Below, piece by piece: positions 1 through 8,434 of a stretch of 11,358 bases of DNA. This DNA comes from Candidatus Omnitrophota bacterium. GTDB taxonomy: Bacteria; Omnitrophota; Gorgyraeia; Zapsychrales; JANLHA01. The first letter of the stretch is position 1. Every line of letters starts with the position of its first letter. The position numbers and the translations under genes were made by a program. The notes under the pieces are model-generated. The model saw nothing but the letters and a program-made list of their open reading frames with translations. It did not search any database and had not been told where the DNA came from. Location: NCBI GenBank assembly GCA_024653845.1, contig JANLHA010000222.1, positions 1-11,358 of the forward strand. The letters are read 5' to 3'.

Positions 1-181
1 CAAAACTTGTAATGCTATTATACTTCTTGGCGAGATATCCGTCGAGATAATCCGTAAGAGCGGCAATCGTAAAAAACAAGACCGCTAAAAGAACCGCAAT
101 CAGGCCAGGCTGCAGAATAAAATAAACAAATGCGAAAGTTAGAAAAAACCGGGAAATCGTTAAAATATTAGGTAATGTCAT
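1..181 (-). CDS. pgsA: CDP-diacylglycerol--glycerol-3-phosphate 3-phosphatidyltransferase, N-terminal part (runs off the window)
   Basis: PgsA makes phosphatidylglycerol phosphate from CDP-diacylglycerol and glycerol-3-phosphate at the inner membrane, the committed step to phosphatidylglycerol and cardiolipin. Only the first 60 codons are in the window. They begin MTLPNILTISR, a typical PgsA N-terminus, followed by a hydrophobic stretch at about residues 12-41. The first half of the CDP-alcohol phosphatidyltransferase signature is visible: D44, D47, G48 and A51, with Lys52 where Arg is more usual. The rest of the motif and the remaining membrane segments lie outside. The ATG shares an ATGA overlap with the rimO stop, and an AGGGA Shine-Dalgarno lies 7 nt upstream inside rimO, so the two genes are translationally coupled. 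Another CDP-alcohol phosphatidyltransferase is possible, but the N-terminus favours PgsA. Confidence 0.88.
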   Translation of the reverse strand, partial: MTLPNILTISRFFLTFAFVYFILQPGLIAVLLAVLFFTIAALTDYLDGYLAKKYNSITSF

Positions 182-1479
182 ACCAACTTCCCTACAAGAT
201 CATATTCTAGCGTGTCCGCCACCTCAACATGGGCAAAGCTGCCAAGATCAAGCTTCCGATTGGCATGGATATAAACAACCCCATCCACTTCGGGAGCATC
301 ATGTTCGGCTCTGCCCAAATAAACATTTTCTTCACCCTTTTGAGCCTCTTCCACCAAAACTTTAAGTCGCTGTCCTTTGAATCGCTCATGCAACTCTTGC
401 GAAATTTTTTGTTGTTCCTGCATGAGACGTTGCAAACGTTCTTTCTTCACACGCTCAGGGACTTGATTGGGCATCTCAAACGCGGCGGTTGCTTCTTCTT
501 TCGAATAAACAAAAACACCGACCTTCTCAAAGCGACTTTCACGGACAAATTGCAACAATTCTTCAAAATCCTTGTCAGTTTCACCAGGCAATCCGACGAT
601 AAATGTTGTACGTAAACTCGCTCGAGGGATTTTTGTTCGCAACTTGGCAATCAAATCTTTGGTTTGTTGAGTTGTGATGCTTCGCTTCATGCTGCTCAAA
701 AGATGATCGCTGATATGCTGCAAAGGCATATCGATATATTTACAAATCTTTTCTTCATTGGCCATCACATCAATCAGTTCATCGGTCACGTGCGCGGGGA
801 AAGCATATAAAAGACGAACCCATTGAATATTTTTTATTTCTTTAACCATTTCGCGCAGAAGGCGGGCCAAAGACTTTTCTCGATACAAATCCATTCCATA
901 AGCGGTGATGTCCTGACCAATCACATTGATTTCTTTGACCCCCTGGGCATCGAGACGTCTCACCTCATCGAGCACGGATTCAATTTTTCGAGAAGAAAAC
1001 TTTCCTTTGATCTTCGGAATGACACAAAAACTGCATTGGTTATAGCAACTTTCACAAATTTTGACATAAGCAAAATGTTTAGGCGTCAGATAGACCTGCT
1101 CCGGAACGCTGTCTTTTGCAAATTTGGGTGTACCAATGATCGCGTCGATCTCTTTGATCTCCTCAGCCAATTCTTTCCCATAACGCTGGGCCAAACATCC
1201 AGCGACAATCACCTTCTTCAATTTTCCTTGTTTCTTAAGTTCCACCAAATCCAGAATGGTATCAATCGATTCCTGCTTAGCCTCTTCAATAAAGGAACAT
1301 GTATTCACAATGGCGACATCAGCGTTTTGCAGATCAACAATACGATGGCCTTGCCGTTTGAGACGTCCCAGAATCTCTTGCGAATCGACGAGATTCCGAG
1401 CACATCCCAAATTGATCACCCCGACCTTCTCGCCTTGAGAAGTTCGTTCTTTGTAAAAATCTTGCGTCGTTTTAATCAT
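178..1479 (-). CDS. rimO: Ribosomal protein S12 (uS12) methylthiotransferase RimO
   Basis: A radical-SAM enzyme that adds a methylthio group to the conserved Asp of ribosomal protein uS12. The 433 residues show the full family layout. The N-terminal MTTase domain has cluster-binding C26, C61 and C95 (in NLGCARN, NTCSFI and AGCLAQRY). The radical-SAM domain has the CxxxCxxC motif at C145, C149 and C152. A C-terminal TRAM domain covers about residues 368-433. The DAPEVDG stretch in the TRAM domain and the NLGCARN context point to RimO rather than the tRNA enzymes MiaB or MtaB. The length is normal. The ATG has an AAGGA about 12 nt upstream, a little far. It lies 53 nt downstream of rodZ and overlaps pgsA by 4 nt. 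Confidence 0.95.
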   Translation of the reverse strand: MIKTTQDFYKERTSQGEKVGVINLGCARNLVDSQEILGRLKRQGHRIVDLQNADVAIVNTCSFIEEAKQESIDTILDLVELKKQGKLKKVIVAGCLAQRYGKELAEEIKEIDAIIGTPKFAKDSVPEQVYLTPKHFAYVKICESCYNQCSFCVIPKIKGKFSSRKIESVLDEVRRLDAQGVKEINVIGQDITAYGMDLYREKSLARLLREMVKEIKNIQWVRLLYAFPAHVTDELIDVMANEEKICKYIDMPLQHISDHLLSSMKRSITTQQTKDLIAKLRTKIPRASLRTTFIVGLPGETDKDFEELLQFVRESRFEKVGVFVYSKEEATAAFEMPNQVPERVKKERLQRLMQEQQKISQELHERFKGQRLKVLVEEAQKGEENVYLGRAEHDAPEVDGVVYIHANRKLDLGSFAHVEVADTLEYDLVGKLV

Positions 1480-1532
1480 CTTTAAAGTCCTTCACGACAA
1501 TCAGAGTGATCCGTTTCATATTCTATAAAGGG

Positions 1533-2387
1533 TCATTTCTTAACACTCAACCCGTCTTCATTAAAAACAACTCGTCGAGCATCCCGATCCGCGCGGCCTA
1601 ACTTTCCCAACCCTTTTCCATTGAGTTCAAAAGCCAAATTATGGATCGCTTTCCCTGAAATTTCGATCGCTTTCTTCCCACTCCAAGTTTCCGCCATCCC
1701 TTTTTCCAAAACCGATTGAAAAACAATATCTCCGTCAACCTTCACCTGAATCCAGCTTCTCTTTTCCGCCTTAACCGTCAAATGAACTTTCTCACGCTCC
1801 GTGCTTGTCGAAGAAACAGCTTCTGTTTTTTTGGGGCTTTCGACAACAGCTGGAGCCGATGTCACGCTCGGCTTCTCCACCTTGACTTCTTTAGACTTTT
1901 CAGGCAACGATTTCTTTTCAATTTTCTTAGCAGCCACTTTTGTCTCTTTTTCTTTAGACGGATGGCCAACAAAACATCCTCTCACGCACCCTCCCGCCTT
2001 GATTAAAAGAAAAAGAGCAAACGCAAGTCCTGCAAAACGCACCAATTGTTGCTGCCGTCGACGATTAAAAAACTGCTCTACAGGGGAAGGGAAATATTTA
2101 TCTTCATTGATTTTGGTAACTTTGAGCGTAATCGGGGGGGCGACTTTTTTAGGTCTTTTCTCTTCTTCAACCTGACGAGCGTCGACACCTAGAAATTCCG
2201 CATATTTCTTTTTAAAAGCTTTCAAATAAAAAGGCGAAATATTTCCGGCCTCATAACCTTCCTCCAGTCCTTTGAGCACATCCATCGGGATTTTGGTGAT
2301 TTCATGGACGGTGCGCAAAGAAAGCCCTTTGGTTTCTCGGGCTTGCCTAAAAATAAAACCCTTAGGCTTTTCTAAGGAATCAGGCAT
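1533..2387 (-). CDS. rodZ: RodZ-like helix-turn-helix membrane protein (HTH_25 plus DUF4115-type C-terminal domain)
   Basis: RodZ-family proteins link the MreB cytoskeleton to the elongation machinery and affect cell shape. The 284 residues show a cytoplasmic Xre-like helix-turn-helix domain (about 10-72, FRQARETKGLSLRTVHEITK and YLKAFKKKYAEFLGV). A basic patch (RRRQQQ, 109-114) precedes a single membrane helix (about 115-132). A Lys/Ser/Glu-rich linker (about 143-200) leads to a beta-rich periplasmic domain (about 200-280) with the RSWIQVKVDG and GKAIEISG patterns of DUF4115. The family HTH usually contacts MreB rather than DNA; no mreB is in the window. The start overlaps the ftsK stop by 8 nt, with the Shine-Dalgarno inside ftsK. 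A Cys pair (C134, C138) directly follows the membrane helix. The fold assignment is firm; the shape role is inferred from the family. Confidence 0.85.
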   Translation of the reverse strand: MPDSLEKPKGFIFRQARETKGLSLRTVHEITKIPMDVLKGLEEGYEAGNISPFYLKAFKKKYAEFLGVDARQVEEEKRPKKVAPPITLKVTKINEDKYFPSPVEQFFNRRRQQQLVRFAGLAFALFLLIKAGGCVRGCFVGHPSKEKETKVAAKKIEKKSLPEKSKEVKVEKPSVTSAPAVVESPKKTEAVSSTSTEREKVHLTVKAEKRSWIQVKVDGDIVFQSVLEKGMAETWSGKKAIEISGKAIHNLAFELNGKGLGKLGRADRDARRVVFNEDGLSVKK

Positions 2388-4632
2388 GTTCCTCCTTTTG
2401 TTCTTTATCTTTCATATTCTTGAGAAGCCAGTCTTCACGATCCACCAAAAGGTCCCTTGGCTTGCTCCCGCAATAAGGTCCCACAAGGCCATCCTGCTCC
2501 ATCAAATCAATCAAGCGGGCCGCACGCGTATAACCCAATCGCATCCGTCGTTGCAAAATGGAAACCGAAGCCTGGTTCGTTTCAATCACCAGTCGCACCG
2601 CTTCGTCGTACAATTCATCTTTCTCATTCGATCCGCCAAATCCAGACGCATTTTTCTGACTCAAAATCGATTCATCATAAACGGGTTGCTGTTGATTCTT
2701 GATAAATTCGATGACATTATGAACTTCTTCATCACTCACAAAACTGCACTGACCTCGACTCGGCTTGGCATCTCCGGGCTTAACAAATAAAAGATCACCT
2801 TTACCTATAAGATTTTCTGCACCGTTCATATCCAAAACAGTGCGCGAATCTACTTTGGAAGCCACTTTAAAAGAAATTCTCGCCGGAAAATTTGCCTTGA
2901 TCACACCCGTGATGACGTCCACCGAAGGACGCTGAGTCGCGAGAATCAAATGAATTCCCACCGCTCGTGAAAGCTGCGCCAAGCGGGTGATGGCGCTTTC
3001 AATTGTTTTTGCGGAAACTTGCATGAGATCCGCAAGTTCGTCGATGACAATGATGATATAAGGCAACTTATTTCCTTTGGCATGATATCCCTTGATATTT
3101 CTCACACCAGCCTTAGAAAGCGTGGTGTAGCGATGTTCCATTTCACTAACGACCCAACCTAACGCCCCAGCAACCTTCTTATGATCCGTCACCGTCGGAC
3201 AAAGCATGTGGGGGATGTCATTGTATTGTGTCAACTCAACCATTTTAGGATCAACCATCAAAAATTTGACCTCATCAGGGGTGGCGTTAAAAAGAAGCGA
3301 CATGATGATGCCGTTAACGCAAACGGTTTTCCCTGAGCCAGTGGTTCCGGCGATCAAAAGATGCGGCATATCTGCCAGATCAGCAACCAAAGGTTTTCCC
3401 GAAATATCTTTTCCAATAGCCAACATCAATTTGGAATCTGGCATTGGAATGCGTCCGTTCAGAACTTGAGAAAGAACATCTTTCAAATAAACCGAAGCTT
3501 TCGCGGTATTAGGGACTTCAATTCCTACACGATTTTTCCCCGGGATAGGCGCGACAATCCGAACCGCGGGCGCACACATCGCTAAAGCGATGTCGTCGGA
3601 AAGAGTGGTGATCCTTTGGATCTTAACTCCCGGAGCGGGTTCCAATTCGTAACGGGTAATCACTGGGCCTCGCTCAATATCCGCCACTCGGGCGCGGACA
3701 TTGAAATCCGCCAACGTCGCTTCGAGCGTTTGCGCTCCGTGAGCCAAATCGCTTTGCAATTTGCTTGCAGAAACCTGTGGAGGATCTGCCAAAAGATCTA
3801 AAGTCGGCAAACGATATTGCTCACTTGCGGTTTTGACTTCCGCGGTTGATGGAGATTTCTCGACAACTTTTTCGACCGGCTTCTCAGTGATTCGAATCCT
3901 GGGAGTCGTGGGCTCTTTAACTTCAACCGGATTTTTCTCAAAAAAAGCATTCTTATCTTCTGCTCCTTCTCCAAAAACGGTACTGCGAATTTTGGGGAAA
4001 GATTTTGCCTTTAAAGTATCTCTCAAATTTTCACGGCTCTCACGCTTCTTGGGTGAACGCAACTCCGCCAACCCTTCCTGAGCCTCCTCTTTCCATTCTT
4101 GAATTTTTCCACCCAGAGATTCGCTCAGTTTAAAAAAGAGTGGGGAAATCAAAACCTCTGCCGTTAAAATCGTCGTCAAAACTCCCATCGTCAACAAAAT
4201 GATATACGCCCCTGTATATCCTAAATAACGAATGAGAAAGTCTGAGGTTACAAAACCGATCACGCCTGAACGCTCAAAACGCACGCCCATTTCTGCCGCA
4301 GGCATTCCAAAAAGAGCACTGACGACACAGACTAAAACCACCATGCTTAAAAATTTTGAAAAAGTCAACTGGATGTCTCGAGAGATGAATTTGTTCCAAC
4401 TCCAAAAAAATAAAATAACACTGAGAGAATAAGCGCTAAATCCAAAAATAAAAAAAAGCACGCCTGCAGTATAGGCGCCGACAATTTGGATCAAATTAGC
4501 TGTTGGATAATTCGGTTGAGAGGTGTACCAAGAAAGATCGTTAGGAGTAAAAGAAATGAGGCTGGCTAATAAAATCAGTCCCAGCGCAAAGACTGTGATA
4601 CCTTGGATTTCATTAAGGTGTTCCTCTTTCAT
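2380..4632 (-). CDS. ftsK: DNA translocase FtsK/SpoIIIE
   Basis: A septum-anchored, ATP-driven double-stranded DNA pump that clears and aligns chromosome termini at division. The 750 residues carry an N-terminal membrane region with about four hydrophobic segments (roughly 11-28, 48-78, 95-112 and 138-165). A charged linker covers about 175-270 and is short compared with E. coli FtsK. The alpha/beta motor follows, with Walker A GTTGSGKT at 429-436, Walker B IIIVIDELADLM at 526-537 and LILATQRPS at 562-570. A winged-helix gamma domain occupies about 672-733 and ends in the typical GSKPRDLLV. The 85 nt after pnp contain no obvious terminator, so cotranscription with pnp is likely. The start ATG lacks a clear Shine-Dalgarno, but an in-frame TAA 9 nt upstream rules out a longer start. 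Confidence 0.96.
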   Translation of the reverse strand: MKEEHLNEIQGITVFALGLILLASLISFTPNDLSWYTSQPNYPTANLIQIVGAYTAGVLFFIFGFSAYSLSVILFFWSWNKFISRDIQLTFSKFLSMVVLVCVVSALFGMPAAEMGVRFERSGVIGFVTSDFLIRYLGYTGAYIILLTMGVLTTILTAEVLISPLFFKLSESLGGKIQEWKEEAQEGLAELRSPKKRESRENLRDTLKAKSFPKIRSTVFGEGAEDKNAFFEKNPVEVKEPTTPRIRITEKPVEKVVEKSPSTAEVKTASEQYRLPTLDLLADPPQVSASKLQSDLAHGAQTLEATLADFNVRARVADIERGPVITRYELEPAPGVKIQRITTLSDDIALAMCAPAVRIVAPIPGKNRVGIEVPNTAKASVYLKDVLSQVLNGRIPMPDSKLMLAIGKDISGKPLVADLADMPHLLIAGTTGSGKTVCVNGIIMSLLFNATPDEVKFLMVDPKMVELTQYNDIPHMLCPTVTDHKKVAGALGWVVSEMEHRYTTLSKAGVRNIKGYHAKGNKLPYIIIVIDELADLMQVSAKTIESAITRLAQLSRAVGIHLILATQRPSVDVITGVIKANFPARISFKVASKVDSRTVLDMNGAENLIGKGDLLFVKPGDAKPSRGQCSFVSDEEVHNVIEFIKNQQQPVYDESILSQKNASGFGGSNEKDELYDEAVRLVIETNQASVSILQRRMRLGYTRAARLIDLMEQDGLVGPYCGSKPRDLLVDREDWLLKNMKDKEQKEEHA
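2391..2399 (-). promoter_or_regulatory. Strong Shine-Dalgarno of rodZ inside the ftsK 3' end
   Basis: AAAAGGAGG on the minus strand lies 3 nt before the rodZ ATG, within the last codons of ftsK. The spacing is short, but no other start codon fits the reading frame. The overlap implies translational coupling of rodZ to ftsK. Confidence 0.75.
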
Positions 4633-4717
4633 CAGGCTTTACAGGGCACCTATTTTGAGTTGTTAAAAGACCACAACATCAAATATCTTATCATTGAATC
4701 AAAAATTCTGCCAGGGA

Positions 4718-6826
4718 TTATACAGGCTGTTGTTCGGCTTGCTTTTTACTCAAATTCATGCGATTCATCTTATCGATTTCAACTAGCTTGACTTTGAACC
4801 GATCGCCGACTTTCACAACCTCATTGACATCTTTGACATACGTTGAGGAAATTTCAGAGACATGGACCAAGCCTTCTCGTCCAGGTAAAAATTCACAGAA
4901 TGCGCCAAAAGGCATCACTCGCTTGACCACAGCATCATAAATTTTTCCGATTTCAGGCTGTTCAGTGAGACCTCGAATGATCGCGACGGCCTTCTCGGCT
5001 GCATCTTTATTTGTCGCGGAAACCAAAACTCTTCCATCATCCTCGATATCAATAGACGTGGCTCCGGTATCTTCCATGATTTTCTTAATCACTTTTCCAC
5101 CAGGCCCGATCACTTCACCGATCTTGTCAACAGGCACCTCACATATCAGAATTCGAGGAGCATATTGAGAAATTTCTTCTCGAGCTGTCGAAATCGCCTC
5201 ATCCATTTTTCCTAAAATGAATACTCGAGCTTCTTTAGCTTGACCCATCGCTTGAGTCAAAAGATCGAGACTGATTTTTTCAATTTTAAGATCCAATTGA
5301 ATTGCAGTGATTCCTTGGCGTGTTCCGGCCACTTTAAAATCCATATCCCCAAAATGATCCTCGAGTCCCATAATATCCGTGACCAAAACTGCTTGTTGAT
5401 CCTTGGTAATCAAACCAATTGAAATTCCCGCCACGGTATCTTTGATCGGAACACCGGCGTCCATCAAAGCCAAAGAACTGGCACACACGGTTGCCATACT
5501 CGAAGACCCATTCGATTCCAAAATTTCCGAAACCACACGAATTGTGTATGGAAAATCTTCTTTCGAAGGTAAAACCGCTTGAATAGCTTTCTCTGCCAAA
5601 GCCCCATGACCAATTTCCCGACGGCCAGGTCCTCTCATAGGACGAGTTTCACCAACGCTAAATGAAGGGAAATTATAATGCAGCATAAAATTCTTATATG
5701 TGGTGTCTTCTAAAGACTCAATCAGCTGTTCATCGCGTTTGGTTCCCAATGTGACAATTGCCAAACTTTGGGTCTGACCACGCGTAAAAATGCTTGATCC
5801 ATGCGTGCGAGGAAGAACTCCCACTTCCGATGAGATCGGACGAATATCTTTTAATCCACGGCCGTCTGCTCTGCGTTTTTCTTGGAAGACGAGTCGTCGG
5901 ACTTCTTCGTATTCAATCAGTTCAAAAATCTTGCGGATGGTCCCTTGAGTGATTTCTTCTCCATCTCGACCATGTCCTTCAAAAATGGACAAATCTTTTG
6001 TCAAATCTGCGATCAACTCTGCAGCAGCTTCTTCTCGTTGTTGTTTATCTCCGATCTGATAAACATCTGTCAAACGCTTCCCGACGAGACTTCGCACTTT
6101 GTTCACTAAAGCTTCATTAGGCTTCTGAATCTCAACTTTAGCTATTGGCTTGCCGACCTGCTTTTGCAATTCTTTTTGAGCACGAGCTACAGCCACCAAT
6201 TCTTTAAATGCCAGCGCCAATGCATCATGCACGACATTTTCGGGAACTTCCAAAGCTTCCCCTTCAATCATATTGATTCCAGCTTCGATTCCCGCCACGA
6301 CAAAATCAAGATCGGCCTGGGTTCGTTGAGCATACGTAGGATTCACAACAAGTTGCCCATCAACCTGAGCAACCCTCACAGCTCCCACCGGTCCGTCAAA
6401 AGGAATATCTGAGATCACCAAGGCGGCAGATGCACCCACCAAAGCTAAAATATCAGGATCATTCTCACCATCGCTGCTGAGAACTGAGGCCACAACCTGC
6501 ACATCATGATAAAAACCTAAAGGGAATAGCGGTCGCAAAGGACGATCAATGACCCGGGAGGTCAAAATTTCTTTTTCCGTAGGACGGCCTTCTCTTTTAA
6601 AGAAGCCACCTGGGATCTTTCCAGCGGAATAGGTTTTTTCCTGATATTCGACCATCAAAGGGAAAAAATCCACATCTTCGCGAGGTTTTTTAGACATACA
6701 AGCTGTCACGAGGACAACCGTTCCGCCGCATGTGACGGTAACCGCCCCATTGGCTTGTTTGGCGAGTTTACCGCTTTCAATGATGAGACTCTGGGCCCCA
6801 AAGGGGATCTCAATTCGACCTGGCAT
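4718..6826 (-). CDS. pnp: Polyribonucleotide nucleotidyltransferase (PNPase)
   Basis: PNPase degrades RNA 3' to 5' by phosphorolysis and can add tails in reverse; it acts as a trimer in the cytoplasm. The 702 residues, a normal length, show the first RNase PH domain with the hallmark [16 protein letters not shown] (73-88) and [13 protein letters not shown] (90-102). An all-helical linker follows. The second RNase PH domain (about 315-550) carries predicted catalytic and metal ligands D490, D496 and K498 in [14 protein letters not shown] domain follows (about 562-620, with [14 protein letters not shown]) and then an S1 domain (about 625-695, with [19 protein letters not shown]). The gene starts 9 nt after rpsO, and its GAGG Shine-Dalgarno overlaps the rpsO stop codon. 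This is the widespread rpsO-pnp pair. Confidence 0.98.
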   Translation of the reverse strand: MPGRIEIPFGAQSLIIESGKLAKQANGAVTVTCGGTVVLVTACMSKKPREDVDFFPLMVEYQEKTYSAGKIPGGFFKREGRPTEKEILTSRVIDRPLRPLFPLGFYHDVQVVASVLSSDGENDPDILALVGASAALVISDIPFDGPVGAVRVAQVDGQLVVNPTYAQRTQADLDFVVAGIEAGINMIEGEALEVPENVVHDALALAFKELVAVARAQKELQKQVGKPIAKVEIQKPNEALVNKVRSLVGKRLTDVYQIGDKQQREEAAAELIADLTKDLSIFEGHGRDGEEITQGTIRKIFELIEYEEVRRLVFQEKRRADGRGLKDIRPISSEVGVLPRTHGSSIFTRGQTQSLAIVTLGTKRDEQLIESLEDTTYKNFMLHYNFPSFSVGETRPMRGPGRREIGHGALAEKAIQAVLPSKEDFPYTIRVVSEILESNGSSSMATVCASSLALMDAGVPIKDTVAGISIGLITKDQQAVLVTDIMGLEDHFGDMDFKVAGTRQGITAIQLDLKIEKISLDLLTQAMGQAKEARVFILGKMDEAISTAREEISQYAPRILICEVPVDKIGEVIGPGGKVIKKIMEDTGATSIDIEDDGRVLVSATNKDAAEKAVAIIRGLTEQPEIGKIYDAVVKRVMPFGAFCEFLPGREGLVHVSEISSTYVKDVNEVVKVGDRFKVKLVEIDKMNRMNLSKKQAEQQPV

Positions 6827-6835
6827 GAATGAACC

Positions 6836-7105
6836 TCACTTACGTAGACTTAATTTTTGAATGGTCTCTTCGTACTTCTTGGGATCTGACTTCTGAAGGT
6901 AGGAAAGGAGGCGTCTTCGCTTCCCAATCATCATCAGAAGACCTCGGCGGGAATGAAAATCCTTACGATAAACCTTAAGATGATCTGCGAGATAGTTGAT
7001 TTTCTCGCTCAACAATGCCACCTGCACAGCTGGAGACCCTGTATCTTTTGTATGAACTTTGAAATTATCGATAATTTCGTTCTTTTTTTCTTTAACCAGA
7101 ACCAA
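6836..7105 (-). CDS. rpsO: 30S ribosomal protein S15 (uS15)
   Basis: A primary-binding protein of the 30S subunit that contacts 16S rRNA and takes part in an intersubunit bridge. The 89 residues are the family's normal length. Recognisable segments include KEKKNEIID near the N-terminus, [16 protein letters not shown] (about 21-36), [20 protein letters not shown] (51-70) and [14 protein letters not shown] at the end. The start codon is TTG. It is chosen because a GGAGGT Shine-Dalgarno lies 8 nt upstream and because the resulting [12 protein letters not shown] matches the usual S15 start. It is the first gene of the housekeeping operon, with a consensus promoter and a roughly 55-nt leader upstream. 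S15 often represses its own message through its leader, but no confident structure is seen here. Confidence 0.97.
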   Translation of the reverse strand: MVLVKEKKNEIIDNFKVHTKDTGSPAVQVALLSEKINYLADHLKVYRKDFHSRRGLLMMIGKRRRLLSYLQKSDPKKYEETIQKLSLRK

Positions 7106-7113
7106 TTTAAGCT

Positions 7114-7119
7114 ACCTCC
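7114..7119 (-). promoter_or_regulatory. rpsO Shine-Dalgarno that decides a TTG start
   Basis: GGAGGT on the minus strand, 8 nt before the TTG. No in-frame ATG or GTG gives a normal S15 N-terminus, so this site fixes the start. Confidence 0.85.
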
Positions 7120-7168
7120 ATCTCAAATAAAAATTCTTTTTTAAAATTCCCTTAATAAAGATTTTGGA

Positions 7169-7197
7169 ATTATACTATCAATCTTTCTTCCCGTCAA
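7169..7197 (-). promoter_or_regulatory. Sigma70-type promoter of the rpsO-pnp-ftsK-rodZ-rimO-pgsA operon
   Basis: On the minus strand a -35 box TTGACG (7192-7197) is followed by a 17-nt spacer and a perfect -10 box TATAAT (7169-7174). Transcription would begin near 7161, giving a leader of about 55 nt before the rpsO TTG. The inferred end of the insertion sequence lies only 16 bp upstream of the -35 box. Confidence 0.88.
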
Positions 7198-7219
7198 GCT
7201 TACTTTTTCCAAGTGTCCA

Positions 7220-7265
7220 GCCAAATTAAGAATGTCCTAGTTCTAGCAAAATAGGAATGTCCTAA
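7220..7265. repeat. Left terminal inverted repeat of the insertion sequence
   Basis: It begins GCCAAAT and contains AATGTCCTA (7231-7239) and AATGTCCTAA (7256-7265), 25 bp apart, with the shared block AGCAAAATA between them. It aligns over about 46 bp with the reverse complement of 8332-8376, with a few mismatches and one short gap. The transposase stop codon lies in this repeat. Confidence 0.85.
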
Positions 7266-8295
7266 TTTGTTATTAAGCTACCTGGTAATTTAAAACCATT
7301 TCTCCAGTAACTTCCTTTTGGAGGAACATGACGAAACCTTGGCTTAGGTTTACGTACAGACACTGACTTAATCCGAGGCGAAGGGCCTTCAATCAAGTTA
7401 TAAGACAATCGCTCACAGCCATGTTTAATGGCGATCTGACCATTGAGATATTCATGCATCGTTACAGTGTCAGCTCGGGTTTTGGTCAAAATCTGATACC
7501 ATTGCTTGCGATGCACAACCGTGCGGTCATTGCGTAAGCATCGCTGTGTCTGGATAGACAGTATCTCGTCGAGTTTAACCCTTTTATCTACCGGCCTATG
7601 ATAATCACCTGGCTGTTTGGCTTCAACTCGAAACTTCTTATTAAAGATCGGTAAATATCTTCTTAATACCTCATTGGCTTCTTCTATCGTTTTAACATTT
7701 GCCAATCTTAACTCTTTGACTAATCGATCTTGTACTGCTTGCACGCCCGTCCAAACTGCGTCAATTCTTCCTTGTCCCTAAACGGCCAATCCGTGTATTT
7801 ATCCTTTTGATTATTCTTATACGTCGAGTGTTTATCCAAATATATGATTCTTGGCAACCCATTTTGTTTAATGTATCCTTTTAATCCTCCCAGATCTTTT
7901 TTCGCTTTTCCCTTATTCTCTTGCCAAAGTCCTGCCTTGATTAACCACAACCTCAACGTCTCTTCGTTGACTTCTATTCCTTCTCGTTCCCGCATCTTCT
8001 CCGACGCTAACGTTGGCCCAAAGTCCCCATAACTCTTCTCATATATCTCCAATACCTTCTTCTTGAAACTGACCTTGATCTTTCGATTCCCTTCTTTTCC
8101 TCTTAACTTATGGATAACTCCTCGCTCTCCTTCAACACGTACTCGCTTCACCACACGCCGTATCTGGCGATCCGTTACCCTTAAATATTCCGCCGCTTCT
8201 TGTTGATTCATCTCCTTATCCAATACTTTTTGGATCACCTGATACCGTTTGATCTCCTCTGCCCTCATCATAAAAATGTCCTCTCTGGAATCCAT
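7262..8295 (-). pseudogene. Transposase remnant with two internal deletions (ISNCY/ISDol1-like)
   Basis: Two reading frames together read as one damaged transposase. The 5' part runs from 8295 (an ATG at 8313 is also open; 8295 is preferred because GGGGG lies 6 nt upstream) to 7720. It has a helix-turn-helix (EAAEYLRVTDRQIRRVVKRV), a helical linker domain, then YIKQNGLPRIIYLDKHSTYK, whose Asp would be the second of the DDE triad. The sequence passes straight from LWQENKGKAKK to this segment near 7895, so the first catalytic Asp region appears to be deleted in frame. Near 7740-7750 it leaves the frame after QFGRACKQ and continues as VQDRLVKELRLA to 7262. The expected PQxKGRVER-type segment with the catalytic Glu is missing. 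No activity is expected. That these segments belong there is recalled from the family, not aligned here. Confidence 0.8.
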
Positions 8296-8331
8296 AATGC
8301 ACCCCCTTACCATGCATTATCTTATCCTTTT

Positions 8332-8376
8332 TTAGGACATTCTTATTTTGCTCTATTAGGACATTATCATTTTGGC
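8332..8376. repeat. Right terminal inverted repeat of the insertion sequence
   Basis: It contains TTAGGACATT at 8332-8341 and 8356-8365 (24 bp apart), the inverse of the two motifs in the left end, and ends TTTTGGC. It lies just upstream of the transposase start, so the transposase promoter probably overlaps it. Confidence 0.85.
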
Positions 8377-8395
8377 GTTACAAAAATTATCCCTC

Positions 8396-8424
8396 TTGTT
8401 TTATGAAATTATTTATCTTATAAT
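8396..8424 (+). promoter_or_regulatory. Sigma70-type promoter immediately upstream of the small membrane protein gene
   Basis: TTGTTT (8396-8401), a 17-nt spacer and TATAAT (8419-8424). A start point about 7 nt beyond the -10 box falls near 8431, only about 4 nt before the ATG at 8435. The message would therefore have almost no leader. Confidence 0.7.
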
Positions 8425-8434
8425 GTGAATAATT

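Larger units (their letters stand above)
7214..8382 (-). mobile_element. Decayed insertion sequence, probably ISNCY family (ISDol1-like), with intact-looking ends
   Basis: A unit of about 1.17 kb bounded by imperfect inverted repeats (7220-7265 and 8332-8376). It holds a broken transposase whose stop codon lies inside the left repeat. The outer limits are set where both ends read TGT...ACA, which is a guess beyond the repeat itself. No target-site duplication is visible at these limits. The family call rests on the protein: an N-terminal helix-turn-helix, then a YLDKHSTYK catalytic-core segment, then a C-terminal region starting VQDRLVKELRL, the order I associate with ISDol1-like integrase-fold transposases. 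The missing coding sequence suggests the intact parent was a few hundred bases longer. Confidence 0.78.

Noticed and set aside
823-1485. A 220-codon open frame on the plus strand opposite rimO, and many similar plus-strand frames opposite pnp and ftsK
   Set aside because: They lie antisense to well-conserved genes, have no ribosome sites, and their translations have no recognisable domain.
4605-4632. A second ATG with an AGAGG site just inside ftsK
   Set aside because: It is out of frame with ftsK and leads to no conserved product; the first ATG keeps the normal FtsK N-terminus.
7106-7161. An S15-binding pseudoknot or riboswitch in the rpsO leader
   Set aside because: The leader is short and A/T-rich, and I could not draw a convincing structure with conserved S15 features.
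7200-8396. Target-site duplication flanking the insertion sequence
   Set aside because: The bases outside the inferred ends (..TTCCAAG on the left, AAAATTAT.. on the right) show no matching direct repeat.
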